A DNA stretch of 64,000 nt, taken from positions 62,001 through 126,000 of the forward strand of contig JACADZ010000078.1 of the NCBI GenBank assembly GCA_013389105.1, given 5' to 3'. Positions 18,738-27,316 of this stretch are shown piece after piece. Source of the stretch: Parvularculaceae bacterium. Its GTDB lineage: Bacteria > Pseudomonadota > Alphaproteobacteria > Caulobacterales > Parvularculaceae. The notes below the pieces were generated by a model. That model worked only from the letters and a program-made list of their open reading frames with translations, made no database searches and had not been told where the DNA came from. The position numbers were made by a program, and so were the translations under genes. The stretch's first letter is position 1; each line of letters starts with the position of its first letter.

Positions 18738-19934
18738 ATGAAAAACTTTAAGACCATCGACGACATCGACGCGCGCGGGAAGCGCGTGCTGGTGCGCGTT
18801 GATTTCAACGTGCCGATGAAGGACGGCAAGGTGACCGACGCGACACGGATCGAACGCGCGCTGCCGACAATCGGGGACCTCGTGAAATCCGGCGCCAAGG
18901 TCATCCTCCTCTCCCATCTTGGCCGACCCGACGGCAAGGCGAGCCATGAATATTCGCAACGACCCGTCGCCGCGAGGCTTGAGGAAATCCTGCATCGCCC
19001 GGTGGCGTTTGCGCCGGATTGCATAGGCCCTGCGGCGCGCGATGTTGTCGCCAGGATGTCGGCCGGCGACGTCGCTTTGCTTGAAAACACCCGCTTTCAT
19101 CCGGGCGAGGAGGAAAACGATCCGGCCTTCGTGAAGGCGCTCGCGGAGAACGGCGACCTCTTCGTCAATGACGCTTTCTCGGCGGCGCATCGCGCTCACG
19201 CCTCGACGGAAGGCCTCGCCCGCACATTGCCTGCGGCCGCCGGCCGCCAGATGGAGCGCGAACTCGACTATCTTGCGGCGGCGCTCCTCAACCCGGTCCG
19301 CCCATTGATGGCGATCGTCGGGGGCGCCAAGGTCTCGACCAAAATCGAGTTGTTGACCAACCTCGTGGACAAGGCGGACATCCTTGTCGTCGGCGGCGGC
19401 ATGGCCAACACGTTTCTGGCTGCGCGCGGCGTCGGGATAGGCAAATCCCTAGCCGAGCCGAAATTCGCCGACACGGCGCGGGAGATCATGTCGAAGGCGG
19501 CGCGCCGCGGCTGCGATCTCGTCTTGCCGGTGGACGCCGTTGTCGCGACCGTGTTCAAGGACAACGCCCCGCACCGGGTCGTCGATGTCCACGACGTGTC
19601 GGACGGCGACATGATACTGGACATCGGCCCGCAGTCGGTCGACCTCATCGCCGAAAAAATGGAAACCGCGAAAACACTGGTGTGGAACGGACCCCTCGGG
19701 GCCTTCGAAACGAGGCCGTTCGATACCGGCACGATCGAGGCCGCCCGTTTCGCGGCCAAACTCTGCAAAGCCAATCGGCTGGTCGCCGTGGCCGGCGGAG
19801 GCGACACCGTCGCCGCGCTGAACGCCGCGGGCGTCGCCGACGATTTCACCTATGTCTCGACCGCCGGCGGCGCCTTCCTCGAATGGCTCGAGGGAAAAAC
19901 TTTGCCGGGGGTCGCGGCGCTTTCTAAAACTTGA
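18738..19934 (+). CDS. pgk: Phosphoglycerate kinase
   Basis: A 398-residue cytoplasmic kinase making ATP from 1,3-bisphosphoglycerate. [19 protein letters not shown] is the family signature near residue 15. [30 protein letters not shown] and [15 protein letters not shown]-type C-terminal sequence ([18 protein letters not shown]) complete the two lobes. The ATG at 18738 gives normal length. It sits between gap and fba in one apparent operon. Confidence 0.97.
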   Translation: MKNFKTIDDIDARGKRVLVRVDFNVPMKDGKVTDATRIERALPTIGDLVKSGAKVILLSHLGRPDGKASHEYSQRPVAARLEEILHRPVAFAPDCIGPAARDVVARMSAGDVALLENTRFHPGEEENDPAFVKALAENGDLFVNDAFSAAHRAHASTEGLARTLPAAAGRQMERELDYLAAALLNPVRPLMAIVGGAKVSTKIELLTNLVDKADILVVGGGMANTFLAARGVGIGKSLAEPKFADTAREIMSKAARRGCDLVLPVDAVVATVFKDNAPHRVVDVHDVSDGDMILDIGPQSVDLIAEKMETAKTLVWNGPLGAFETRPFDTGTIEAARFAAKLCKANRLVAVAGGGDTVAALNAAGVADDFTYVSTAGGAFLEWLEGKTLPGVAALSKT

Positions 19935-19966
19935 GTGCGGCGCCGCCGACAATGACGGGGAACACC

Positions 19967-21010
19967 ATGAATCTCGAAGCGTTGAACAAGGTCGCGGTCG
20001 CCATGGCGGCGCCAGGCAAGGGCATCCTGGCTGCGGATGAATCCTCGGGCACCATCAAGAAGCGCTTTGACTCCATCGGCGTTGAATCGACGCCGGAGTC
20101 GCGCCGCGACTACCGCGAGATGCTTTTCCATACGGAAGCGGCGATGAGGGAGCGCATCTCGGGGGTCATTCTTTACGATGAGACAATTCGCCAGAACGCG
20201 AAGGACGGCACGCCGCTCGTAAAACTGATCGAAAAGGCGGGCTCGATTCCGGGCATCAAGGTCGATGCGGGGACCAAGCCGCTCGCCGGCGCGAAAGCAG
20301 GGGAAGTCGTGACCGAAGGGCTCGACGGGCTGCGCGAACGGCTCGGCGAATACCATCGCCTCGGCGCCCGGTTCGCCAAATGGCGCGCCGTTATCGATCT
20401 TGGCCGCAACGGCGATCGCTCGATCCCGTCCGGGGCCTGCATCCGGGCGAATACCCATGCGCTCGCTCGTTATGCCGCCCTCTGTCAGGAGGCGGAGATC
20501 GTGCCGATCGTCGAACCCGAGGTCCTGATGGATGGCGATCATGACGCGGACGCTTGCTATGAGGCGACGCTGTGGACGCTCAAGGCTCTCTATCAGGAAC
20601 TCTACGAGGCGAATGTCTCGCTCGAAGGTACGATTCTGAAGCCCAACATGATCGTCGCGGGCAAGAAATGCCCGAAGCAGGCGTCAATCGCCGAGGTGGC
20701 GGAAAAGACCGTGAAATGCTTTCGCAACGCGGTGCCGGCCGCCGTTCCAGGAATTGTGTTCCTGTCAGGCGGCCAATCCGACATTGAGGCGACGGCGCAT
20801 CTTGACGCCATGAACAAGTCTTATGCGTCGCGCATGCCCTGGAAGCTCTCGTTCTCCTACGGCCGGGCGCTGCAGGCCGCGCCGCTCAAGGCTTGGGGCG
20901 GAAAAGCCGAAAACGTCGCCGCCGCGCAACGCGCCTTCGCGCACCGGGCGAAGATGAACGGCCTCGCCCAGCTTGGTCAGTGGGCGGAGTCTCTCGAGAA
21001 AGCAGCCTAA
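19967..21010 (+). CDS. fba: Fructose-bisphosphate aldolase, class I
   Basis: A 347-residue Schiff-base aldolase cleaving fructose 1,6-bisphosphate. GKGILAADESSGTIKKRF and the active-site block LEGTILKPNMIVAGKK with the Schiff-base Lys are diagnostic for class I and exclude the zinc-dependent class II enzyme that many relatives carry at this spot. ATG 19967 is chosen because GGGGAA lies ahead and MNLEALNKVA matches the family N-terminus; ATG 19952 is an in-frame alternative. Its stop shares four bases (CTAA) with the convergent bactofilin stop. Confidence 0.95.
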   Translation: MNLEALNKVAVAMAAPGKGILAADESSGTIKKRFDSIGVESTPESRRDYREMLFHTEAAMRERISGVILYDETIRQNAKDGTPLVKLIEKAGSIPGIKVDAGTKPLAGAKAGEVVTEGLDGLRERLGEYHRLGARFAKWRAVIDLGRNGDRSIPSGACIRANTHALARYAALCQEAEIVPIVEPEVLMDGDHDADACYEATLWTLKALYQELYEANVSLEGTILKPNMIVAGKKCPKQASIAEVAEKTVKCFRNAVPAAVPGIVFLSGGQSDIEATAHLDAMNKSYASRMPWKLSFSYGRALQAAPLKAWGGKAENVAAAQRAFAHRAKMNGLAQLGQWAESLEKAA

Positions 21011-21651
21011 AAACCAGACCGCTCCGCGCCGTCGTCGAACGCGACGAAGGCGGGCGACGGCTCGCGCGAAGACGCGCCGGCGGGGGCCGCTTGGCTCGGC
21101 GGCGGGAAAGGCTGCTGATGGAAGGCCGGCGTCTGATGCGGCACGTGCGGCTGATAGGCGGGCTCTCTTGGCGTCGCGGACGAGGCGTTCTCGCGCGCGT
21201 GATGGATGACGTCGATCTTGCCGGACATCTGCGCCCCGATCCGCATTTCGACGGCGGGGGCGGCGACGTCGCCTTCAACTTGAGCGGTCTCTTCAAGCGT
21301 GACGCGCCGCGAGGCGCGGATGTTCCCTTTGACCGCCCCGCGGACGATCACTTCCTGGACGTTGAGGTCGGCCTGGATGCTGGCGTTGCGATCGATCAGC
21401 AGAAAATCGTCGGCGACAAGCTCGCCTGACACCTTGCCGTCCAGTTGGGTCGGCCCTGCACACACAAGCTTTCCCTCGACAATGCAGCCCGGACCAAGAA
21501 CCGTTTTGATCGGCGGCGTCGGCGGCTCAAGCGCGCGCTGCGGCGGCGATTGACTTTGCCTCGGCGCTTGCGTCGGCGCCGGTTCGATCACGCGCTCCGC
21601 CTCGCCCGCCCGCGTCTTGCCGCCGAACGGCATCATCGGCCCCTTGGACAT
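21007..21651 (-). CDS. Bactofilin (polymer-forming cytoskeletal protein)
   Basis: A 214-residue bactofilin that self-assembles into filaments without nucleotides and often positions cell-wall or stalk machinery. The beta-helical core covers about residues 55-160 (VLGPGCIVEGKLVCAG, DDFLLIDRNASIQADL, VIVRGAVKGNIRASRRV). It is flanked by a Pro/Gln-rich N-terminus and a long Pro/His/Gln-rich C-terminal tail. A strong GGAAGGAGG ahead of ATG 21651 decides the start. Its stop overlaps the convergent fba stop. Confidence 0.9.
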   Translation of the reverse strand: MSKGPMMPFGGKTRAGEAERVIEPAPTQAPRQSQSPPQRALEPPTPPIKTVLGPGCIVEGKLVCAGPTQLDGKVSGELVADDFLLIDRNASIQADLNVQEVIVRGAVKGNIRASRRVTLEETAQVEGDVAAPAVEMRIGAQMSGKIDVIHHARENASSATPREPAYQPHVPHQTPAFHQQPFPPPSQAAPAGASSREPSPAFVAFDDGAERSGF

Positions 21652-21693
21652 CGCGGCCCTCCTTCCGAACCCCGTCAACCCAGACTGGGGAAA

Positions 21694-22623
21694 TTATGCC
21701 CGCGGATGAGCCGTCTCGTAAACCGAAAGTAGTCGCTCGGCGTCGACCTTCGTGTAGCGTTGCGTCGCGGCGACGGAGGCGTGGCCCAGAAGCTCCTGTA
21801 TCGCGCGCAGATCGCCGCCCGCCGACAGCAAATGTGTCGCAAAAGCGTGTCTGAGCGCGTGCGGAGTCGCCGAATCCGGGAGTTGGAGCGCGCGGCGATG
21901 GCCTTCCATCATGCGTTGCGCGAGTCGCGGCGACAGAGCCTTCCCGCGCGCCGACAAAAAGAGCGGGCTCTGAGGGCCTCCCGCGTAGGGAATCAGCGCG
22001 GCGTAGGTTTCCACCGCCCGGCGAACCGCCGGAATGACCGGAACGTCGCGGCGCCTGCCGCCCTTGCCGGCGATCCGCAACCGGTCGCCGGGCGCGCCGT
22101 CGCGTCGTTTGAGCGACAATGCCTCCGAGATTCGCAGCCCCGCCCCGTAAAGCAGGGTCAGAAGCGCAACGTCGCGCGAGGCGATCCAGGGCGTTTTCAC
22201 CGTCTCGGCGGCGGCGAGGAGTCGTTGCGCGTCCGGTTCGCTCACCGGCCGCGGCAGCCGCTCCCGGGCCTTTGGCCCGCGCAGGGTCGTTATCGCGTCG
22301 TTATCGACCCCTTCGCGGCGCCGCAGCCAGCGGAAAAACGATTTCAGCGCCGACAGATCGAGTTTCAACGTCGGCGCCGTCGCGCCCTCTTCTCGACGCG
22401 CCGCGAGAAACGCCCGGAAATCCTCTGGCGTCAGCCGGGCGAGCGAGTCGATGCTGACGGCAAAGCCTCGCGCTGCGGCATAGGCGGAAAAGCGCGCCAG
22501 CGTCGCGCCGTAGTTGCGCACCGTGTAGGGACTCGCCCGGCGCTCGGCTTTCAGGTGAGTGAGATAGGCCTTGACGGCCTCAGCGAGCGTCTTTGGCATG
22601 ACGGCATTGCGCAGCGGGCCCAT
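21694..22623 (-). CDS. xerC: Tyrosine recombinase, XerC-like
   Basis: A ~309-residue site-specific recombinase. The N-terminal SAM-like domain is seen (YLTHLKAERRASPYTVRNY), then the catalytic residues R in GAGLRISEAL, K in GKGGRRRDVPV, H-x-x-R in TPHALRHAFATHLL, H in ELLGHASVAATQ, and the nucleophile Y in RYTKVDAERLL. Length and the LLSAGGDLRAIQELLGH block match chromosome-dimer resolution enzymes rather than phage integrases. ATG 22623 and ATG 22599 are both possible starts. No dif site is visible in the window. XerC rather than XerD is a guess. Confidence 0.85.
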   Translation of the reverse strand: MGPLRNAVMPKTLAEAVKAYLTHLKAERRASPYTVRNYGATLARFSAYAAARGFAVSIDSLARLTPEDFRAFLAARREEGATAPTLKLDLSALKSFFRWLRRREGVDNDAITTLRGPKARERLPRPVSEPDAQRLLAAAETVKTPWIASRDVALLTLLYGAGLRISEALSLKRRDGAPGDRLRIAGKGGRRRDVPVIPAVRRAVETYAALIPYAGGPQSPLFLSARGKALSPRLAQRMMEGHRRALQLPDSATPHALRHAFATHLLSAGGDLRAIQELLGHASVAATQRYTKVDAERLLSVYETAHPRA

Positions 22624-22648
22624 GAACAAACCCTTAACGGGCCGCGTC

Positions 22649-23425
22649 CTAGCCCCTGAAGGCGAGGTCGAGCAGTTCCTCCGTCACCGGATATCCGCTG
22701 TCCCTCGGAATGCACAGGAATTTTCGCCCATCGCGCTCTTCGACATGCGGCGTGATCGGACGAATGTCGCGAGTGCGGGCGCGTTCGAACACGTTCTCGC
22801 TGTCGTTGCTGACGGCCAGCAGGTCGAGATTACGCGCTGTTGGATAGATGATCTTACACTCGTCCCGCGCACGCCTCTCCAGAGCCGCCCGCGGACTCGT
22901 CCATAGCGCTTCCGTGGCTTCGAGGCCGCATGCGACCGGCGCTTGGGCTTCAGGGAGCCGGGTTGCAAAAAAGAGCGTGTCGAAGCGCCGCGCATGCAGG
23001 CCCGCCGGCGGCACCCAGTGCGCGAACAGGACGAGGCGGTCGCAAGCGAGAGACAAGCGCTCCTTGCGGATGAATTCGAGGAAATGGCCGTCGTCGGCTT
23101 CGACGCGCTGGCGCCACGGGGCATAAGAGGACGCGGCCTCCGCCGATATCATGCGATCATCGGGTCCGCGCGCGATCAAGATCCCGCTCTCCTCGAACGC
23201 TTCGCGGATGGCGGCGATCTGAAACGGGCCAAGCGAGGGGTCAAGCGCTCGCGCGTGCTCGCGCCAGGCGGGATTGCGATCATTGGGGTCGACGCGACCG
23301 CCCGGAAAAACCAGCGCGCCGCCGGCGAAGGCGGAGTCCTCGTGCCGTTTGATCATCAGCACCTCGAGCTCGGGCTCGTCGCGCAGAATGACGACCGTGG
23401 CTGCTGGAATGGCGGCGTCGGCCAT
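22649..23425 (-). CDS. Nudix hydrolase
   Basis: A 258-residue member of the longer Nudix subgroup that cleaves nucleoside or CoA diphosphates. The Nudix box is spread as GGALVFPGGRVDP, then AAIREAFEESGILI, with a longer insertion between GGRVD and REAFEE than the classic 23-residue box. This is usual for the CoA-pyrophosphatase-like/NUDT19-like group. Substrate unknown. It follows the CPBP protease gene by about 10 bp and may share its transcript. Confidence 0.85.
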   Translation of the reverse strand: MADAAIPAATVVILRDEPELEVLMIKRHEDSAFAGGALVFPGGRVDPNDRNPAWREHARALDPSLGPFQIAAIREAFEESGILIARGPDDRMISAEAASSYAPWRQRVEADDGHFLEFIRKERLSLACDRLVLFAHWVPPAGLHARRFDTLFFATRLPEAQAPVACGLEATEALWTSPRAALERRARDECKIIYPTARNLDLLAVSNDSENVFERARTRDIRPITPHVEERDGRKFLCIPRDSGYPVTEELLDLAFRG

Positions 23426-23434
23426 GACGGGGTC

Positions 23435-24163
23435 TCAGGCGTTGCGGTGCATGGAATAGACCCGCCACGCGAGAACGCCAGCGAAAACATCGACGGCGGC
23501 GTGCAGGATCATCAGCCACCACAGACTTCCGGTCAGCGCGTAACCGGTTGCGAAAAACGCGCCGGCGAAAGTGGTTCGAACGACGCCCTTCCAGCCCTGA
23601 TAGGCATGGCCGGCGCCGAAGATGATCGAGGTGATCACGATCGAACCGAAGACCCCCGCGAGAGGGGCGAAGAACCACATGAGGAAGCCGCGGTAAAAGA
23701 GCTCCTCCCAGACTCCGGCGGTGACGGAGACGGGAATGAAGACGAGGAGCTCGCGGGCGTTGCGCGGCGCGAGCTTCAGCGCGTCAAGCTGGCGCTTCCA
23801 GCCGGCGAGATCCTTTTCGCTTGGGCGAACGCCGAAAGTGACCTGCCAGGCGAGGATCCCGACGGCCGCCGCGGCGACGGCGATGGCCGCCGCTCCAAGC
23901 GGCTCGGGGGGCCAGCCGAGCCCAAGCTGGTCGAATGGACGCCCCGCAAGCTTCCACGCAAGGAGCACGGCCCCGGCGACCACCCAGCCGCGGAGCATCG
24001 TCCGAAAGTAGCGCGCGATCAGTTGGTCGCTGCCGACGCGGCGTTCCCTCGCGCTTCGAAAGCCGTAAAAAAGCGACAGGGCGGGCAACACGAAAAGCGC
24101 CAGCCCGACGAGCGCAAACTCGAAAAGGCTGCGGGTCGAAGCGAGGGAGTCTATGCCGGACAT
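23435..24163 (-). CDS. CPBP family intramembrane glutamic protease
   Basis: A ~242-residue multi-pass membrane protein of the CAAX/bacteriocin-processing (Abi) family. Motif 1 is WEELFYRGFLMWFF near residue 160 with the paired Glu, and motif 2 is FGAGHAYQGWKGVV with the conserved His. At least six hydrophobic spans are visible. The ATG at 24163 is listed; a TTG at 24202 would overlap the folE stop (TTGA) as other couplings here do, but neither has a clear ribosome-binding site. Native substrate unknown. Confidence 0.82.
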   Translation of the reverse strand: MSGIDSLASTRSLFEFALVGLALFVLPALSLFYGFRSARERRVGSDQLIARYFRTMLRGWVVAGAVLLAWKLAGRPFDQLGLGWPPEPLGAAAIAVAAAAVGILAWQVTFGVRPSEKDLAGWKRQLDALKLAPRNARELLVFIPVSVTAGVWEELFYRGFLMWFFAPLAGVFGSIVITSIIFGAGHAYQGWKGVVRTTFAGAFFATGYALTGSLWWLMILHAAVDVFAGVLAWRVYSMHRNA

Positions 24164-24198
24164 CAGAGCTTCATAACGCGGCACGTCGCCGACCGCGC

Positions 24199-24822
24199 TC
24201 AATTGAAGCCGATCAGCTTCAGCACCTCGGTTCGCGCCTTATCGTCGTCTCGGAAAACGCCCATCATGCGGCTCGTCGTCATGACGACGCCGGGCGTCTC
24301 GACGCCGCGACAGGTCATGCAGGCGTGGGTCGCCTCGATGACGACGGCGACGCCATGCGGATCGAGCACCTTGTGGATGCAGTCGGCGACCTCGGCGGTG
24401 AGGCGTTCCTGCACCTGGAGACGACGGGCGAAGGCCTGCAAGACCCGCGCGAGCTTCGAGATTCCGACGACGCGATTGCGGGGCAGATAGGCGACGTGCG
24501 CCTTGCCGATGATCGGCGCCATGTGATGCTCGCAGTGCGACTGGAAAGGGATGTCGCGCAGGATCACGATCTCGTCATAACCGCCGACCTGCTCGAAGGT
24601 GCGGGTCAGGTATTCTTCGGGATTCTCCGCGTAACCGCGAAAATATTCGAGGAAAGCATCGACGACGCGCCGAGGCGTGTCGACCAGGCCTTCGCGAGAC
24701 GGATCGTCGCCGATCCAGCGAATGAGCTCGCTCACCGCTTCCATGGCGCGCTCGCGGTCGGCGTTGGTGCGTTCGACAGGACGGCCGGGCATTTCGACTT
24801 CCGCTTCCGATCGCCTTTGCAT
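24199..24822 (-). CDS. folE: GTP cyclohydrolase I
   Basis: Converts GTP to dihydroneopterin triphosphate, the first step of folate and queuosine-precursor synthesis. Zinc and active-site residues are clear: [20 protein letters not shown] near residue 95 and [19 protein letters not shown] near residue 170. The 207-residue product has normal length. ATG 24822 is chosen over an upstream TTG (24849). Its presence fits the tgt/queA queuosine genes at 48.6-50.8 kb, although they are not linked in an operon. Confidence 0.95.
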   Translation of the reverse strand: MQRRSEAEVEMPGRPVERTNADRERAMEAVSELIRWIGDDPSREGLVDTPRRVVDAFLEYFRGYAENPEEYLTRTFEQVGGYDEIVILRDIPFQSHCEHHMAPIIGKAHVAYLPRNRVVGISKLARVLQAFARRLQVQERLTAEVADCIHKVLDPHGVAVVIEATHACMTCRGVETPGVVMTTSRMMGVFRDDDKARTEVLKLIGFN

Positions 24823-24894
24823 ACGCTTTTGCTCCACGGGGCGGATCAACAGATAGAGGCTCCAGCGCCAATCGGAAAGCGCTCAACGCCGCCA

Positions 24895-25806
24895 TTACCT
24901 CGGCGTATCGCCGACCTGGAAATTATAGAGCGACTGATCGAAGCGGTTGTAGTCGTGATAGCGCAGCAGGTCGTAAAGGTCGCGGCGGTGCTGCATCTCG
25001 TCCAGGATGCCGTTCTGATCCCCGTCTTTCAGGAGGCGGTCGAGGCCGCGGTCGACGGCGCCCATAGCGAGGCGCAGCGTCGTGACCGGATAAATGACCA
25101 GGTTGAAGCCGAGGTTTTCCAGCTCCTTCTTGTTGAGGAGACGGCTCTTTCCGAATTCGGTCATGTTGGCGAGCATGGGAACCTTGATCGCCTTCCGGAC
25201 CGCCTCGAACTCCTTCTCGTTCTGCATCGCCTCGGGGAAGATCATGTCGGCGCCGGCGTCGACATAGGCCTTCATGCGTTCGATCGCCTGATCGAGACCC
25301 TCGACCGCGCGGGCGTCGGAGCGCGCGATGAGGATGAAGTTCGCGTCGCGCTTGGCTTCCGCCGCGGCTTTCACCCGCTGCACCATCGCCTCTGTACTGA
25401 CGACTTCCTTGCCGTCGAGGTGGCCGCAACGTTTGGGCATCACCTGGTCTTCGATGTGGCAAGCGGAGAGGCCCATCTCCTCCATGGCGCGCACGCTGCG
25501 CGCCGCCGACATCGGTTCGCCGAAACCGGTGTCAATGTCGATGATGGTCGGGAGGTCGGTGACGCGCGCAATCTGGTGCCCGCGCTCGGCGAACTCGGTC
25601 AGCGTCGTGATGCCGATGTCGGGCAGACACAGCTCGGCGCTCATCGCCGCGCCCGAGATATAGACGCCGTCGAAGCCCTTGCGCTCAATCAGCTGCGCCG
25701 TGAGCGGATTGAAGGCGCCGGGAAATTGCAACAACTTGCCGGACTTCAGCTTCGCCCGGAAATCGGCGCGTTTTTCAGCGGCGAGTTTCTTAGTGAAGAG
25801 CATCAT
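24895..25806 (-). CDS. prpB: Methylisocitrate lyase
   Basis: A 303-residue enzyme splitting 2-methylisocitrate into pyruvate and succinate, the last step of the methylcitrate cycle for propionate. Signature PKRCGHLDGKEVV contains the catalytic Cys, and IIDIDTGFGEPMSAARSV binds Mg2+. TEFGKSRLLNKKEL is typical of the PrpB branch rather than isocitrate lyase. CCGGAG precedes tandem ATGs. prpD, its pathway partner, lies 1.5 kb upstream on the same strand, separated by toxin-antitoxin genes. Confidence 0.93.
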   Translation of the reverse strand: MMLFTKKLAAEKRADFRAKLKSGKLLQFPGAFNPLTAQLIERKGFDGVYISGAAMSAELCLPDIGITTLTEFAERGHQIARVTDLPTIIDIDTGFGEPMSAARSVRAMEEMGLSACHIEDQVMPKRCGHLDGKEVVSTEAMVQRVKAAAEAKRDANFILIARSDARAVEGLDQAIERMKAYVDAGADMIFPEAMQNEKEFEAVRKAIKVPMLANMTEFGKSRLLNKKELENLGFNLVIYPVTTLRLAMGAVDRGLDRLLKDGDQNGILDEMQHRRDLYDLLRYHDYNRFDQSLYNFQVGDTPR

Positions 25807-25873
25807 GCAACTCCGGGGTCATGCTTTGGGCGTCAAATCATCGACGTGCCGGGCGAACCGCTGCCGCCGTCCG

Positions 25874-26266
25874 TCATCGTGTCGCAAGCACGCCTACAAT
25901 ATCAGTGTGCGAAAAGTCATGCCCGACATAGAGGAGACGGCACTCGTTTTCCTTCGCCGTTGCGTAGGCGAAGCAGTCGCCGAAATTCAATCCTCCCGGG
26001 TGCGCGCCCTTTCCCCACCTGCCGTAGGCGTCCGCAACCTGTCTCGCGGCAGCGGACGTCACGCTGGCGATCTCGAAACCGAGCCCCTCGATCAGTCGCG
26101 CCATCTCCGATCCGACATTTCTGCGCCTCGCGACGATCAAGGCTTCGGCCACCGTGCCGGCGGAAATGAGCAGGTCCGGCTCCGTTTCGAGCGCGCTCAT
26201 GCATGCGGCGGCCTCCGGCTCGGCAAGGATGATCGCCATAAGCGCCGAAGTATCGACGGCGATCAT
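25874..26266 (-). CDS. vapC: Type II toxin VapC (PIN-domain RNase)
   Basis: A 130-residue PIN ribonuclease toxin. The acidic active-site residues are all present: Asp in MIAVDTSALMAII (residue 5), Glu in GTVAEALIVARRR (about 40), Asp in LNFGDCFAYATAKE (about 95) and Asp in YVGHDFSHTDIV (about 115). Its ATG overlaps the antitoxin stop by four bases (ATGA), the normal toxin-antitoxin layout. Target RNA is unknown; family members usually cut tRNA or rRNA. Confidence 0.92.
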   Translation of the reverse strand: MIAVDTSALMAIILAEPEAAACMSALETEPDLLISAGTVAEALIVARRRNVGSEMARLIEGLGFEIASVTSAAARQVADAYGRWGKGAHPGGLNFGDCFAYATAKENECRLLYVGHDFSHTDIVGVLATR

Positions 26267-26520
26267 CGCGGCAGCCCATCTTCATCGTAAAGAAAGTCCT
26301 GACTGCGGGCTGCATCGGCGCCTATCGTCGCCTTGCCGGCCGCGGAGGCGCACACCGATTCCATCAGGGCGCGACGGGAACCTCGTCCGACCACGGGCCT
26401 CACCGGAACAAGTCGCACGGCACTCTGACCGTGTCGGGTCAGGATGACCTCGTCGCCGGCTTCCGCCCGTCGGACCAGTTCGGTCAGCTGACCTTTGGCC
26501 TCCGACACCGAAACGCGCAC
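26263..26520 (-). CDS. vapB: Type II antitoxin, Phd/YefM-fold VapB
   Basis: An 85-residue antitoxin. MRVSVSEAKGQLTELVRRAE followed by AGDEVILTRHGQSAVRL is the Phd/YefM DNA-binding fold. The C-terminal tail (SQDFLYDEDGLPR) is the toxin-binding part and is typical of VapC-associated Phd proteins. It starts with GTG preceded by GCGGAG. Two direct repeats lie just upstream and should be its autoregulatory operator. Confidence 0.9.
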   Translation of the reverse strand: MRVSVSEAKGQLTELVRRAEAGDEVILTRHGQSAVRLVPVRPVVGRGSRRALMESVCASAAGKATIGADAARSQDFLYDEDGLPR

Positions 26521-26540
26521 AATTCCAGCTCCGCAAATTT

Positions 26541-26559
26541 TGGTCCATACTCTGGTCCA
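26541..26559 (-). promoter_or_regulatory. Direct-repeat operator of the VapBC pair
   Basis: TGGTCCA occurs at 26541-26547 and again at 26553-26559 (TGGACCA on the coding strand), 12 bp apart and 20-40 bp upstream of the antitoxin GTG. Antitoxins of this fold bind such short repeats over their own promoter and repress with VapC. Assignment rests on position and repetition. Confidence 0.55.
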
Positions 26560-26607
26560 AATAAGCTAGGTTGGAACCCGGCAACAATCAAGGGCTCCAC
26601 GCGCGTT

Positions 26608-27015
26608 TCAACCTGGCGCGATGAGATCGAGGCCCGGGAAGTAAGTCCGGTAGGATTTCGGATCACGGGTCAGCAGGCGATAGCCGGCGACGGCGGCGTG
26701 CGCGCCGATGAAGAAATCCGGCAGCGTCCGCGCCGTCTCGCGGCCGCGCCCGCGATAGCGCGCGAACGCCTTGCCGGCGAGAAATGCAGCTTCGAAGGGG
26801 ACCGGCTCTCGCGAGGACGCCGACGGCGGTAGCGCCTCTTCGAATTCTTCGATCAACGAGAAACGGATCGACGCCTCGGCGTAGATGAGCGGATTGATGA
26901 CAAGACGCGCACTTTCCGCCGCTTTTTCCAGCGCGCCGCTCGACCACTCAAACCACACCGGGTCTTCCGTGAAGAGGTCGAGCAGGATGTTCTAGTCGAC
27001 GAGGACCGCCGTCAT
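26608..27015 (-). pseudogene. VapC-like PIN toxin with in-frame amber at codon 8
   Basis: Reading from ATG 27015, the frame gives MTAVLVD, then TAG at 26994-26992, then NILLDLFTEDPVWFEW and a full PIN domain to the stop at 26608 (135 codons if the amber is ignored). The expected residue at the stop is Ser (VDSNILLD), one base away from TAG. The other PIN acidic residues remain: Glu in LIYAEASIRF, Asp in TLPDFFIGAHA and Asp in LTRDPKSY. A GTG at 26958 could start a fragment lacking the first catalytic Asp. Its upstream antitoxin is also truncated, so this is best read as a dead or dying module. Confidence 0.8.
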
Positions 27016-27101
27016 CTGGCGCGCGTCAGCGCCATGATCTGATCCGTCGTCATCTTGACGTCGCCGCGGCCGCGACTCTGGCGGTCGCGCGCCGGCCTCA
27101 T
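27012..27101 (-). pseudogene. C-terminal remnant of an AbrB-fold antitoxin
   Basis: The 29 codons before the amber-interrupted toxin end in RGDVKMTTDQIMALTRAR, which matches the C-terminal toxin-binding tail commonly seen in AbrB/SpoVT-type VapB antitoxins. The N-terminal DNA-binding domain is missing: an in-frame TGA lies five codons upstream of ATG 27101 and the preceding DNA does not encode an AbrB fold. The stop overlaps the toxin ATG (ATGA), so the original operon junction is preserved. Confidence 0.65.
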
Positions 27102-27155
27102 GAACCAAAACTGTCAGGTGATTACGATCTCAGGACAAAAAAAGGGCTTTAGGTT

Positions 27156-27306
27156 GAACATCAACACAATGCTTGATGTTCGCGTCGTCGAAAAACCGTA
27201 GGGCTCGTGGGGTGCATCAGGCGAAGTTGATGCACCGGCTGTCTCAACACAGCAAACTCGTTAAATCGGGGAATGACGGGGTGCATATGCCACGCTTGAT
27301 GCACCC
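27156..27306. repeat. Cluster of three short inverted repeats between the decayed TA pair and prpD
   Basis: Three stems occur within 151 bp. GAACATCAA (27156-27164) pairs with TTGATGTTC (27173-27181). GGTGCATCA (27211-27219) pairs with TGATGCACC (27228-27236). GGGTGCAT (27279-27286) pairs with ATGCACCC (27299-27306). The second and third share the GGTGCAT/ATGCACC arms and lie 69 bp apart. The 215-bp gap is visibly richer in A/T than its flanks and has no gene. On the minus strand a T7 run (27137-27143) follows the first stem at a distance, so a prpD terminator is possible but poor. Confidence 0.55.
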
Positions 27307-27316
27307 GACTTTGTCC

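Noticed and set aside
23935-26169. Very long plus-strand open frame of 744 codons
   Set aside because: It runs antisense through the CPBP gene, folE, prpB and part of vapC, all of which have clear motifs; the product has no recognisable fold.
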